A stretch of DNA of 5,404 bases from an uncultured Ectothiorhodospiraceae bacterium (GTDB lineage Bacteria; Pseudomonadota; Gammaproteobacteria; UBA9214). Made by a program: the position numbers and the translations under genes. Positions 1 through 5,404 of the stretch are shown here, piece after piece. Position 1 is the first letter of the stretch. Every line of letters begins with the position of its first letter. Location of the stretch: the NCBI GenBank assembly GCA_947258945.1, contig CAMYKJ010000057.1:1-5404 (forward strand). Reading direction: 5' to 3'. Below the pieces are notes generated by a model, which was given only the letters and a program-made list of their open reading frames with translations, had not been told where the DNA came from and ran no database searches.

Positions 1-390
1 GGCCGCATCGAGATGATATTGAGCGGAGTGTGCCGCTACGATATCGGCGAGGAACTGCCGGGCACCCGCGGCTATCGTCTGGTCATACCGGACTGGTCAC
101 GATTCCCCGATGACTATGCTGACCATGATGGTGATCTGCGCAATGAGCACGATCTGCTGGTAAATACATTGCATCGCTATTTCGAGGCCAAACAGCTGGA
201 GGTCGACTGGTCCATGCTCGAACGCCTGCCGACAGTACAGTTGATGAACAGCCTGAGTATGGCGCTGCCACTCAGCGAGCAGACCAGGCAGGTGTTGCTC
301 GAGACAGTCCAGCCGGCAGAACGACTCAGCACCTTTACTGCCATGCTCGACAGCGAACTCGACGCACCCGAGTCGTTTACACGGCACTGA
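1..390 (+). CDS. LON substrate-binding domain protein (C-terminal part; start outside window)
   Basis: The frame is open from the first base and ends at TGA 388-390, leaving 129 visible residues. The first residues are GRIEM, so the ATG at 13 is most likely an internal Met, not the start. The segment GVCRYDIGEELPGTRGYR followed by an IPDWSRF stretch resembles the stand-alone LON-N (peptidase S16 substrate-binding domain) family, in which a G-x-CRF-like strand is followed by a P-Y/G-R-x-V-x-PDW motif. The later helical part, with leucine-rich PTVQLMNSLSMALPLSE, fits the helical end of that domain. Family members are about 190-210 aa and lack the Lon ATPase and protease domains. They are presumed soluble proteins that bind polypeptides, but their role is poorly defined. 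The gene converges on the - strand translation cluster and shares its terminator. The family call is made from memory of the motif pattern; no function beyond the domain is claimed. Confidence 0.75.
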   Translation, partial: GRIEMILSGVCRYDIGEELPGTRGYRLVIPDWSRFPDDYADHDGDLRNEHDLLVNTLHRYFEAKQLEVDWSMLERLPTVQLMNSLSMALPLSEQTRQVLLETVQPAERLSTFTAMLDSELDAPESFTRH

Positions 391-620
391 CATACGGATA
401 CTGCGCCGCACCCTCCGGGTACGATCATCGTCCTGGCAATCTTTGCTCTGGTGATTCCGGGCATGGGCCTCACCGCTGCGCGGCCAGCGTCGCTGCGCTC
501 GACTGTCCCAAATCGCATTGTTCAGGGATGAACAGGTGCCGCGAAGCACAGGGAAGTGCGTGAGCGGCCTCCCGGCGATTTGGTCGAACCGAAGGGCTTC
601 TGCCAAACCCTTTAGAACAT
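391..620. other. intergenic stretch, no recognised gene
   Basis: This lies between the LON-domain stop codon and the bidirectional terminator. It would be the 3' untranslated part of the + strand transcript if that transcript runs to the hairpin at 621-659. I see no tRNA, no repeat and no start codon with a ribosome binding site. On the + strand, the frame following TGA 388-390 stays open to 529-531 and contains a hydrophobic run, but it has no start codon before that run. The - strand reading frame over this region continues antisense through the LON-domain gene and looks like a shadow. A 3'-UTR small RNA is possible but has no direct support here. Confidence 0.5.
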
Positions 621-657
621 CAAACTAAAAGACCCGCGCAAGGCGGGTCTTTTAGTT

Positions 658-659
<2 letters not shown>
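621..659. terminator. bidirectional intrinsic terminator between convergent transcripts
   Basis: A perfect 17-bp inverted repeat (left arm 621-637, right arm 643-659) flanks a 5-base loop, GCAAG. The core is GACCCGC/GCGGGTC with an AAAA tract on one side and TTTT on the other, so each strand reads A-tract, GC stem, then T-tract (TTTTAGTTTG). This is the usual shape of a two-way Rho-independent terminator. On the + strand it would end the LON-domain transcript. On the - strand it would end the tRNA-Ala/tRNA-Glu transcript. The U-run is only four bases before an A and G interrupt it, but it lies within the stem extension. The right arm includes the last two bases encoding the tRNA-Glu 3' CCA. 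Confidence 0.9.
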
Positions 660-734
<75 letters not shown>

Positions 735-745
735 CTGGACCGTTA

Positions 746-766
746 CCCGGCCGCTTGTGGCCCGGG
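746..766 (-). other. hairpin in the tRNA-Ala/tRNA-Glu spacer
   Basis: Within the 38-bp spacer, the transcript can form CCCGG(G)CC paired with GGCCGGG: 7 bp with one bulged G and a six-base loop, ACAAGC. No U-tract follows, so it is unlikely to terminate transcription before tRNA-Glu. It may separate the two tRNA folds or guide processing by RNase E, RNase III or RNase P. The pairing is seen in the sequence; the role is inferred. Confidence 0.4.
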
Positions 767-772
767 AGTAAA

Positions 773-848
<76 letters not shown>

Positions 849-863
849 GAAATCGAATCGCGC

Positions 864-892
864 AATTTACGTTAGGCGTGACGGACTGTCAA
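864..892 (-). promoter_or_regulatory. sigma70-type promoter of the tRNA-Ala/tRNA-Glu unit
   Basis: On the - strand a perfect -35 TTGACA (892-887) is followed by exactly 17 bp and a -10 TAAATT (869-864). Next comes GCGCGA, a GC-rich discriminator typical of rRNA and tRNA promoters under stringent (ppGpp/DksA) control. Transcription would start near 859-858, giving a leader of about 10 nt before mature tRNA-Ala at 848. The position means the tRNAs need not depend on readthrough from glnS. Hexamers and spacing are seen directly; stringent control is inferred from the discriminator. Confidence 0.8.
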
Positions 893-957
893 GATTATAC
901 GCCGGGCCGGCCTTCCCCGGAGACTGTCGGTGCCAGCCGGACCGGCGATCCCGGCGC

Positions 958-2643
958 TCATGACCTGTATTGTTGTTCGATCTTTGCCCAGGAGTCGCGC
1001 AGCGTTACCGTTCTGTTGAAAACCGGATTTTCGGCATCGGCCTCCTCGTCGAGGCAGAAATATCCTTCCCGTTCGAACTGGAAGCGATCGCCCGGGCGCA
1101 TTTCACGCACGGATGGTTCGATTACACACTGCGTCAGCGTCCTCAACGAGTCCGGATTCAGGCAGTCCCTGTAGTCGCCGGACGCATCCGGTGCAGGCCG
1201 GGTGAACAGGCGATCATACAGACGGACCTCGGCCGTCACTGCATGTGCAACGGACACCCAGTGGATGACACCCTTGACCTTGCGACCTTCCGGATTTGCA
1301 CCCAGTGTCGCGGGATCATAACTGCAATGCAGCTCGATGATCTCGCCATTGACATCCTTGATCACTTCATCACAGCGGATGACATAGGCATTCCTCAATC
1401 GCACCTCGCCCCCGGCCACCAGGCGCTTGAACTTGGACGGCGCGGTCTCACGGAAATCCTCCCGATCGATAAACAGCTCGCCGGAAAACGGAATGGTGCG
1501 CGTCCCCATTGCCTCGTCCTGCGGATGATTGGCGACCTCGAGTTCCTCGACCTGTCCTTCCGGATAATTGGCGAGCACCACCTTCAGGGGATGCAGGACG
1601 GCCATGCGCCGCGGGGCATGGCTGTTGAGGTCCTCGCGGATGCAATTTTCCAGGACACCCATCTCGACCGTATTTTCCGATTTACTGATGCCGATACGTG
1701 TGCAGAAATCACGTATCGAGGCAGGCGTAAAGCCACGCCTGCGCAGGCCTGCAATGGTCGGCATCCTCGGGTCATCCCAGCCCTCGACATACCCCTCTGA
1801 TACCAGTTCGGTCAGTTTGCGCTTGCTCATGACAGTGTATTCCAGATTGAGTCGCGAGAACTCGATCTGCTGGGGATGGCATTCGATGCTGATATTGTCG
1901 AGCACCCAGTCATACAGCGGACGGTGATCTGCAAATTCCAGGGTACACAGTGAATGCGTGATTCCCTCGACGGCATCCGATATCGGATGGGTAAAATCGT
2001 ACATCGGATAGATGCACCACTCCTCACCGGTCTGGTGATGTATAACGCCGTGACGTATCCGGTACAGGGTCGGATCACGCATATTGATATTGGGCGAGGC
2101 CATATCGATCCTGGCACGCAGGACACGTTCGCCATCACTGAATTCACCCGCGCGCATGCGCGTGAACAGGTCGATATTCTCCTCGACGCCGCGCTCGCGG
2201 TAAGGGCTGTCCCGGCCGGGCTCGGTCAGCGTACCGCGATAGCTGCGTATCTCTTCCGCGCTCAGGTCGCACACATAGGCCTTGTTTGCCCTGATCAGTT
2301 CCACCGCAAAATCGAACAGCTGCTCGAAATAGTCGGAGGCAAAGTACAACCGGTCTTCCCAGTCGAAACCCAGCCAGTGGACATCCTTCTCGATGGCCTC
2401 GATATATTCGGTGTTTTCCTTGTGCGGGTTGGTATCGTCGAAACGCAGGTTGCAGGTACCCTGGTAGTCGCTGGCAATACCGAAGTTGAGGCAGATCGAC
2501 TTGGCATGCCCGATATGCAGATAGCCGTTGGGTTCCGGGGGAAAACGTGTCGCCACCCGGCCACTGTTTTTGTTCGCCGCGATATCGCGATCGATAATCT
2601 GGCGTATGAAGTTGCCTGACGCAGTTGCCTCGTTGTCACTCAC
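958..2643 (-). CDS. glnS: glutaminyl-tRNA synthetase
   Basis: This 561-residue cytoplasmic class Ic aminoacyl-tRNA synthetase joins glutamine to tRNA-Gln using ATP. The N-terminal catalytic Rossmann fold has [17 protein letters not shown] with the HIGH signature at residues 43-46, LRFDDTNP near 66-73, and the KMSKS-equivalent VMSKR at 271-275. The [12 protein letters not shown] segment near 208-219 belongs to the glutamine/acceptor-end pocket. From about residue 340 the anticodon-binding beta-barrel domains follow, with [15 protein letters not shown] and [12 protein letters not shown] as family landmarks. Length is close to the E. coli enzyme (554 aa as I recall), with similarity along its whole length. 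The GTG start at 2643 overlaps the gltX stop (GTGA, 4 bases) and has Shine-Dalgarno AGGGAG 7 nt upstream. The resulting N-terminus (NFIRQIID by residue 18) matches the family. It is probably co-transcribed and translationally coupled with gltX. The tRNA genes follow 109 bp after its stop. Confidence 0.98.
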   Translation of the reverse strand: MSDNEATASGNFIRQIIDRDIAANKNSGRVATRFPPEPNGYLHIGHAKSICLNFGIASDYQGTCNLRFDDTNPHKENTEYIEAIEKDVHWLGFDWEDRLYFASDYFEQLFDFAVELIRANKAYVCDLSAEEIRSYRGTLTEPGRDSPYRERGVEENIDLFTRMRAGEFSDGERVLRARIDMASPNINMRDPTLYRIRHGVIHHQTGEEWCIYPMYDFTHPISDAVEGITHSLCTLEFADHRPLYDWVLDNISIECHPQQIEFSRLNLEYTVMSKRKLTELVSEGYVEGWDDPRMPTIAGLRRRGFTPASIRDFCTRIGISKSENTVEMGVLENCIREDLNSHAPRRMAVLHPLKVVLANYPEGQVEELEVANHPQDEAMGTRTIPFSGELFIDREDFRETAPSKFKRLVAGGEVRLRNAYVIRCDEVIKDVNGEIIELHCSYDPATLGANPEGRKVKGVIHWVSVAHAVTAEVRLYDRLFTRPAPDASGDYRDCLNPDSLRTLTQCVIEPSVREMRPGDRFQFEREGYFCLDEEADAENPVFNRTVTLRDSWAKIEQQYRS

Positions 2644-4055
2644 TGATCATCTCCCTGTCCGCGCAACCGGATGTATTGAAGTGCCATATCGATCCGTCTC
2701 AGGCAGGCCTCCCTGCCGACCAGATACAGGGTCACATCGATGCCGGGCGAAGCGGCCCTGCCGACGACAGCAACCCTGAGCGGCTGCGCGACCTTGCCCA
2801 GTTTCAGCTCCAGGTCGCCGGCAACCGACTTGACCAGCTCGTGCAGCGGTTCCGGCTGCCAGTCGGCGAGTTCCGACAGGCGCTCCCGCACCAGGCCGAG
2901 TGGTTCCAGCGCCACAGCCTTGAGATGTTTGCGGGCGGCCTTTTCATCGAATGACTCGAAGTCCCGGTAGAAAAATGCGCTGATCTGCGCCATCTGAACC
3001 AGAGTGCTGGCGCGTTCCTGCTGGGCGGTAACTACCTCGACCAGGTCCGGCCCGGTTGCCGGGTCAATCCCGAGATCACCCATATGTGGGCTCAGCAGGC
3101 GTGCGATACGTTCGGGAGTGTCATTTTTTATGTAGTGCTGGTTGAGCCAGAGAAGTTTTTCGTTATTGAATGACGAGGCGGACCGATTGACATCGTTGAT
3201 ATCGAACAGCTCCACCAGTTCGTCCAGTGTGAATATTTCCTGGTCGCCGTGCGACCAGCCGAGGCGCACCAGGTAGTTCAGCAATGCTTCCGGCAGTATC
3301 CCCTGGTTGCGGTATTCAATCACACTTACGGCACCGTGGCGCTTGGAGAGCCGGCTGCCATCGTCGCCCAGAATCATAGGCACATGTGCATAGTGCGGCG
3401 GCGACTTGCCGAGTGCCGTGAGGATATTTATCTGTCGCGGCGTGTTATTCAGGTGGTCGTCACCCCTGATCACATAGGTAATCTCCATATCGAGGTCATC
3501 GACAATGACTGAAAGGTTATAGGTGGGCGTACCGTCGGTACGCCTGATAATCAGATCATCCAGTTCATTATTGTTGAAGACAACCTTGCCACGCACACAG
3601 TCGTCAACGATCACCTGGCCATCCAGGGGATTGCGGAAACGGATGACATGGGCCTCGTCACCACTTACTCCGGCACCCCTGCAGTGTCCGTCGTAGCGTG
3701 GCTTCAGCTTCTGCTGCATCTGCTTCTCCCGCAGGGCATCCAGCCGCTCCCGGGTGCAGTTGCAACGATATGCCAGTCCCTGTTCCAGTAACGAGTCAAT
3801 GACCTCGTTGTATCTGTCAAGTCGGTCGGTCTGGTAGAACGGGCCCTCGTCATACTCCAGCCCAAGCCAGGTCATGCCTTCGAGGATGGCGTTGATCGAC
3901 TCCGCGGTTGAGCGCTCCAGATCGGTATCTTCAATGCGCAGTACAAAGTGGCCGCCATGCTTGCGTGCATGCAGCCATGAAAACAGCGCAGTTCGCGCGC
4001 CACCGACATGGAGATACCCGGTTGGACTCGGGGCAAATCGTGTTTTGATAGGCAT
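2640..4055 (-). CDS. gltX: glutamyl-tRNA synthetase
   Basis: This cytoplasmic class Ic synthetase charges tRNA-Glu with glutamate. Counting from the ATG at 4055-4053 it is 471 aa, the E. coli length. Motifs are [14 protein letters not shown] (HIGH variant HVGG at residues 16-19), [11 protein letters not shown] near 39-49, [12 protein letters not shown] near 169-180, [14 protein letters not shown] near 195-208, and the KMSKS-equivalent RLSKRHG at 235-241. The C-terminal helical anticodon-binding half ends with [12 protein letters not shown] and a segment conserved in E. coli. The zinc region keeps C98, C100 and C125, but residue 127 is Gly where E. coli has His. A TTG codon at 4064 would add three residues (MPK), but the ATG start matches E. 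coli MKIKTRF and is preferred. No clear Shine-Dalgarno precedes either start. The stop overlaps glnS by 4 bases, and a promoter lies at 4088-4117. The presence of GlnRS suggests this is the discriminating, Glu-specific type. Confidence 0.98.
   Translation of the reverse strand: MPIKTRFAPSPTGYLHVGGARTALFSWLHARKHGGHFVLRIEDTDLERSTAESINAILEGMTWLGLEYDEGPFYQTDRLDRYNEVIDSLLEQGLAYRCNCTRERLDALREKQMQQKLKPRYDGHCRGAGVSGDEAHVIRFRNPLDGQVIVDDCVRGKVVFNNNELDDLIIRRTDGTPTYNLSVIVDDLDMEITYVIRGDDHLNNTPRQINILTALGKSPPHYAHVPMILGDDGSRLSKRHGAVSVIEYRNQGILPEALLNYLVRLGWSHGDQEIFTLDELVELFDINDVNRSASSFNNEKLLWLNQHYIKNDTPERIARLLSPHMGDLGIDPATGPDLVEVVTAQQERASTLVQMAQISAFFYRDFESFDEKAARKHLKAVALEPLGLVRERLSELADWQPEPLHELVKSVAGDLELKLGKVAQPLRVAVVGRAASPGIDVTLYLVGREACLRRIDMALQYIRLRGQGDDQ
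2651..2656 (-). promoter_or_regulatory. Shine-Dalgarno of glnS inside the gltX 3' end
   Basis: On the - strand AGGGAG lies 7 nt before the GTG start of glnS, within the last codons of gltX. Together with the GTGA stop/start overlap it supports the GTG at 2643 as the real start and suggests that ribosomes finishing gltX can restart on glnS. Confidence 0.8.
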
Positions 4056-4087
4056 TTTGGGCAATCAGGCAGCTTGCTAAGGCGGGG

Positions 4088-4117
4088 ATTATATACTGGA
4101 GACAGCCATCTGGTTAA
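4088..4117 (-). promoter_or_regulatory. sigma70-type promoter of gltX-glnS
   Basis: On the - strand a perfect -10 TATAAT (4093-4088) is preceded by an 18-bp spacer and TTAACC (4117-4112), which matches four of six bases of TTGACA. The bases after the -10 are CCCCGCC, a C-rich discriminator. The predicted start near 4081 gives a leader of only about 25 nt to the ATG at 4055. The promoter lies in the 101-bp gap after the kinase gene, so gltX-glnS can be transcribed independently of it. I see no convincing intrinsic terminator in this gap, so some readthrough from the kinase gene is possible. Confidence 0.7.
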
Positions 4118-4156
4118 TCATCATTTGCTACCCATACCGTACCTGTCAGGATTAAT

Positions 4157-5404
4157 TTACGCGCCGGCCGCCATGCTGCCGTCAAGGACCGTGTATCTGC
4201 CAAGCAATTTATGCATATTATCGACAGCAATCGGCTTGGCAAGGAAAGCACTGACGCCGAGGCTTTCGCACTCGCCCCGTATCTCGTCCGTGGCATCGCC
4301 CGTGATCACGACGATCGGCACCCGGTCGCCGAAATCCGTTGAGTCGTTATACCGGTTGATCACATCAATACCCGACATACCGGGCATTTGCATATCGAGG
4401 ATCATCAGGCTGAAATGTTCACTGCCGAGTAAATCCAGGGCCCGTGCCCCGGACTCGGCAAATACCACATCCACGCCGAGCAGCTGGAACATGTTCTGAT
4501 AGACATAGCGGTTTATTTCACTGTCTTCGGCTATCAGCACGCGGAATCCGGCCATGCCGGGAGTGTATTCCGATCCGCTCACCCGGGGGTCCCCCTGTGT
4601 ATGTACCAGCAGCTCGTCACCTGTACCCGTCTCAAGAGGAATGGAGAACCAGAAACGACTGCCTTTGCCGCTACTGCTCTCGAGACCGATACTTCCGCCC
4701 ATCAATTCAACCAGGTTCTTCGCAATGGCGGTGCCGAGACCGGCGCCACCGTGCTGACGCTGTGCCGAATCATCTGCCTGTTTGAACCGGTCGAATATCT
4801 TCTCCTGGAAGTCACCGGGTATGCCCGGCCCGGTATCCTGGATATCGAATTGCAGCATCCGGCACTGACTGTCAATATCCGTTGCAGCGACGGACACATG
4901 AATCCTGCCTTCGCCCGTGAACTTCACCGCATTACCGACCAGGTTAACCAGAACCTGCCGTAACCGCTGCATGTCAGCCATCACGAAACGCGGTATATCA
5001 TCAGATATATACGTTGAATATTCAACGCCGTTGTCACCTGTCTGCAGCGAGAACATGCCTTCAATTGATTGCATCAACGCACGAATATCCACCCGCGACA
5101 TTTGCATCCTGAGCTGTCCAGCCTCGATACGGGACAAGTCGAGCACCCCTTCGACCAGGTCCATCAGGCTTGCAGAGGCATTATTGATATGACCGACCAT
5201 GCATCGTTGCTCGTCCAGGTCTTCAACCCTGTCCAGCATGCTGCTGAATCCGACAATTGCGTTCAGCGGCGCCCTTATCTCGTGGCTGATGTTTGCAAGA
5301 AACCGTGATTTTTCGCGGCTTGCCTCTTCAGCCGCGTTCTTTGCCTCTTGTAATCTTTTTAACATCACTGCCACATACAGGGGTACAACAGACAACAGCA
5401 TCAT
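4157..5404 (-). CDS. RpfC-like hybrid histidine kinase, HisKA-HATPase-REC (N-terminus outside window)
   Basis: 415 residues are visible, ending at TAA 4159-4157. The two ATG codons at the window edge are probably internal, because the protein opens with a hydrophobic run (VVPLYVAVML, about residues 7-15) that looks like the last membrane helix of a sensor domain. A short linker helix follows. The HisKA H-box FLANISHEIRAPLN has phospho-acceptor His41. The HATPase domain shows an N-box near 150-162 (VNLVGNAVKFT), G1 DTGPGIP at 190-196, F-box IFDRFKQAD at 203-211, and G2 GGAGLGTAIAKN from 219. A receiver domain spans about 287-405, with acidic pair E293/D294, phospho-acceptor Asp337 (LDMQMPGM), Thr368 and Lys390. 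The GLGTAIAKNLVELMGG and LPLYV-type membrane ends are typical of the RpfC-like group as I recall it. Only a short tail follows the receiver, so there is no HPt domain. The membrane-bound protein would autophosphorylate His41 and pass phosphate to Asp337 and probably to a separate partner. The signal is unknown. Position 45 is Ala where most kinases have Thr. Confidence 0.9.
   Translation of the reverse strand: MMLLSVVPLYVAVMLKRLQEAKNAAEEASREKSRFLANISHEIRAPLNAIVGFSSMLDRVEDLDEQRCMVGHINNASASLMDLVEGVLDLSRIEAGQLRMQMSRVDIRALMQSIEGMFSLQTGDNGVEYSTYISDDIPRFVMADMQRLRQVLVNLVGNAVKFTGEGRIHVSVAATDIDSQCRMLQFDIQDTGPGIPGDFQEKIFDRFKQADDSAQRQHGGAGLGTAIAKNLVELMGGSIGLESSSGKGSRFWFSIPLETGTGDELLVHTQGDPRVSGSEYTPGMAGFRVLIAEDSEINRYVYQNMFQLLGVDVVFAESGARALDLLGSEHFSLMILDMQMPGMSGIDVINRYNDSTDFGDRVPIVVITGDATDEIRGECESLGVSAFLAKPIAVDNMHKLLGRYTVLDGSMAAGA

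Noticed and set aside
97..606. - strand open frame of 169 codons across the LON-domain end and intergenic region
   Set aside because: More than half is antisense to the LON-domain gene, the product is rich in Arg, Cys and Ser without recognisable motifs, and it has no clear ribosome binding site.
894..899. Perfect TATAAT on the - strand, one base before the -35 of the tRNA promoter
   Set aside because: At 16-18 bp spacing the upstream sequence (TCCGGG-like) has no -35 resemblance, and no extended -10 TG is present. It is more likely AT-rich upstream sequence than a second promoter.
849..957. Intrinsic terminator after glnS
   Set aside because: The GC-rich repeats (GCCGG/CCGGC) can pair in several short ways but are not followed by a U-run, so no terminator is called.
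970..1800. Long + strand open frame (276 codons) opposite glnS
   Set aside because: It lies wholly antisense to a full, well-conserved glnS, and its translation shows no family motif. GC-biased codons on one strand often leave such open frames on the other. The similar + strand frame at 1954-2619 is rejected for the same reason.
2151..2162. 12-bp perfect palindrome CGCGCATGCGCG
   Set aside because: It lies inside glnS coding for Arg-Met-Arg-Ala, which is conserved as RMRAG-like in the family. Codon choice explains it, and no second copy was seen.
4062..4064. TTG start for gltX
   Set aside because: It adds only three residues before the ATG that matches the E. coli N-terminus and gives exactly 471 aa. 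There is no ribosome binding site favouring it.
4118..4156. Possible terminator after the kinase gene
   Set aside because: CCTGACAGG gives only a 4-bp stem with a one-base loop and no U-tract follows.

Overview
The window looks like core chromosomal DNA of a gammaproteobacterium. The reasons are a GlnRS close to that of E. coli, a GluRS of exactly the E. coli length once the ATG start is used, E. coli-like tRNA-Glu(TTC) and tRNA-Ala(GGC) with encoded CCA ends, a LON substrate-binding-domain protein, and an RpfC-like hybrid sensor kinase. Composition is moderately GC-rich and even. I see no insertion sequence, integrase, CRISPR array or phage gene, so the genus is not resolved and the region is not obviously accessory.

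Layout: the + strand carries only the end of a LON-domain protein gene (1-390), followed by about 230 bp with no recognisable gene. A strong 17-bp inverted repeat at 621-659 is placed to terminate transcription from both sides. Everything to its right is on the - strand. In transcription order this is a hybrid histidine kinase (5404 to 4157, start outside the window), a 101-bp gap with a promoter, gltX (4055 to 2640), glnS (2643 to 958, overlapping gltX by 4 bases), a 109-bp gap with a second promoter, tRNA-Ala(GGC) (848-773), tRNA-Glu(TTC) (734-658), and the terminator.

The main unit is a glutamate/glutamine translation cluster. GluRS and GlnRS are probably translationally coupled through a GTGA overlap, and the tRNA-Glu that GluRS charges lies just downstream. 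The tRNA pair has its own consensus -35 (TTGACA, 17-bp spacer, TAAATT) with a GC-rich discriminator, typical of stable-RNA promoters. gltX has a perfect TATAAT followed by a C-rich discriminator. Both promoters may therefore respond to growth rate or ppGpp.

Points for a second look: the gltX-glnS coupling; a terminator stem that includes the last bases of the tRNA-Glu CCA; a GluRS zinc site with glycine where E. coli has its fourth ligand; a kinase H-box with alanine at the conserved phosphatase-motif threonine; and a hydrophobic reading frame just after the LON-domain stop codon. I found no convincing new defence or mobile system.
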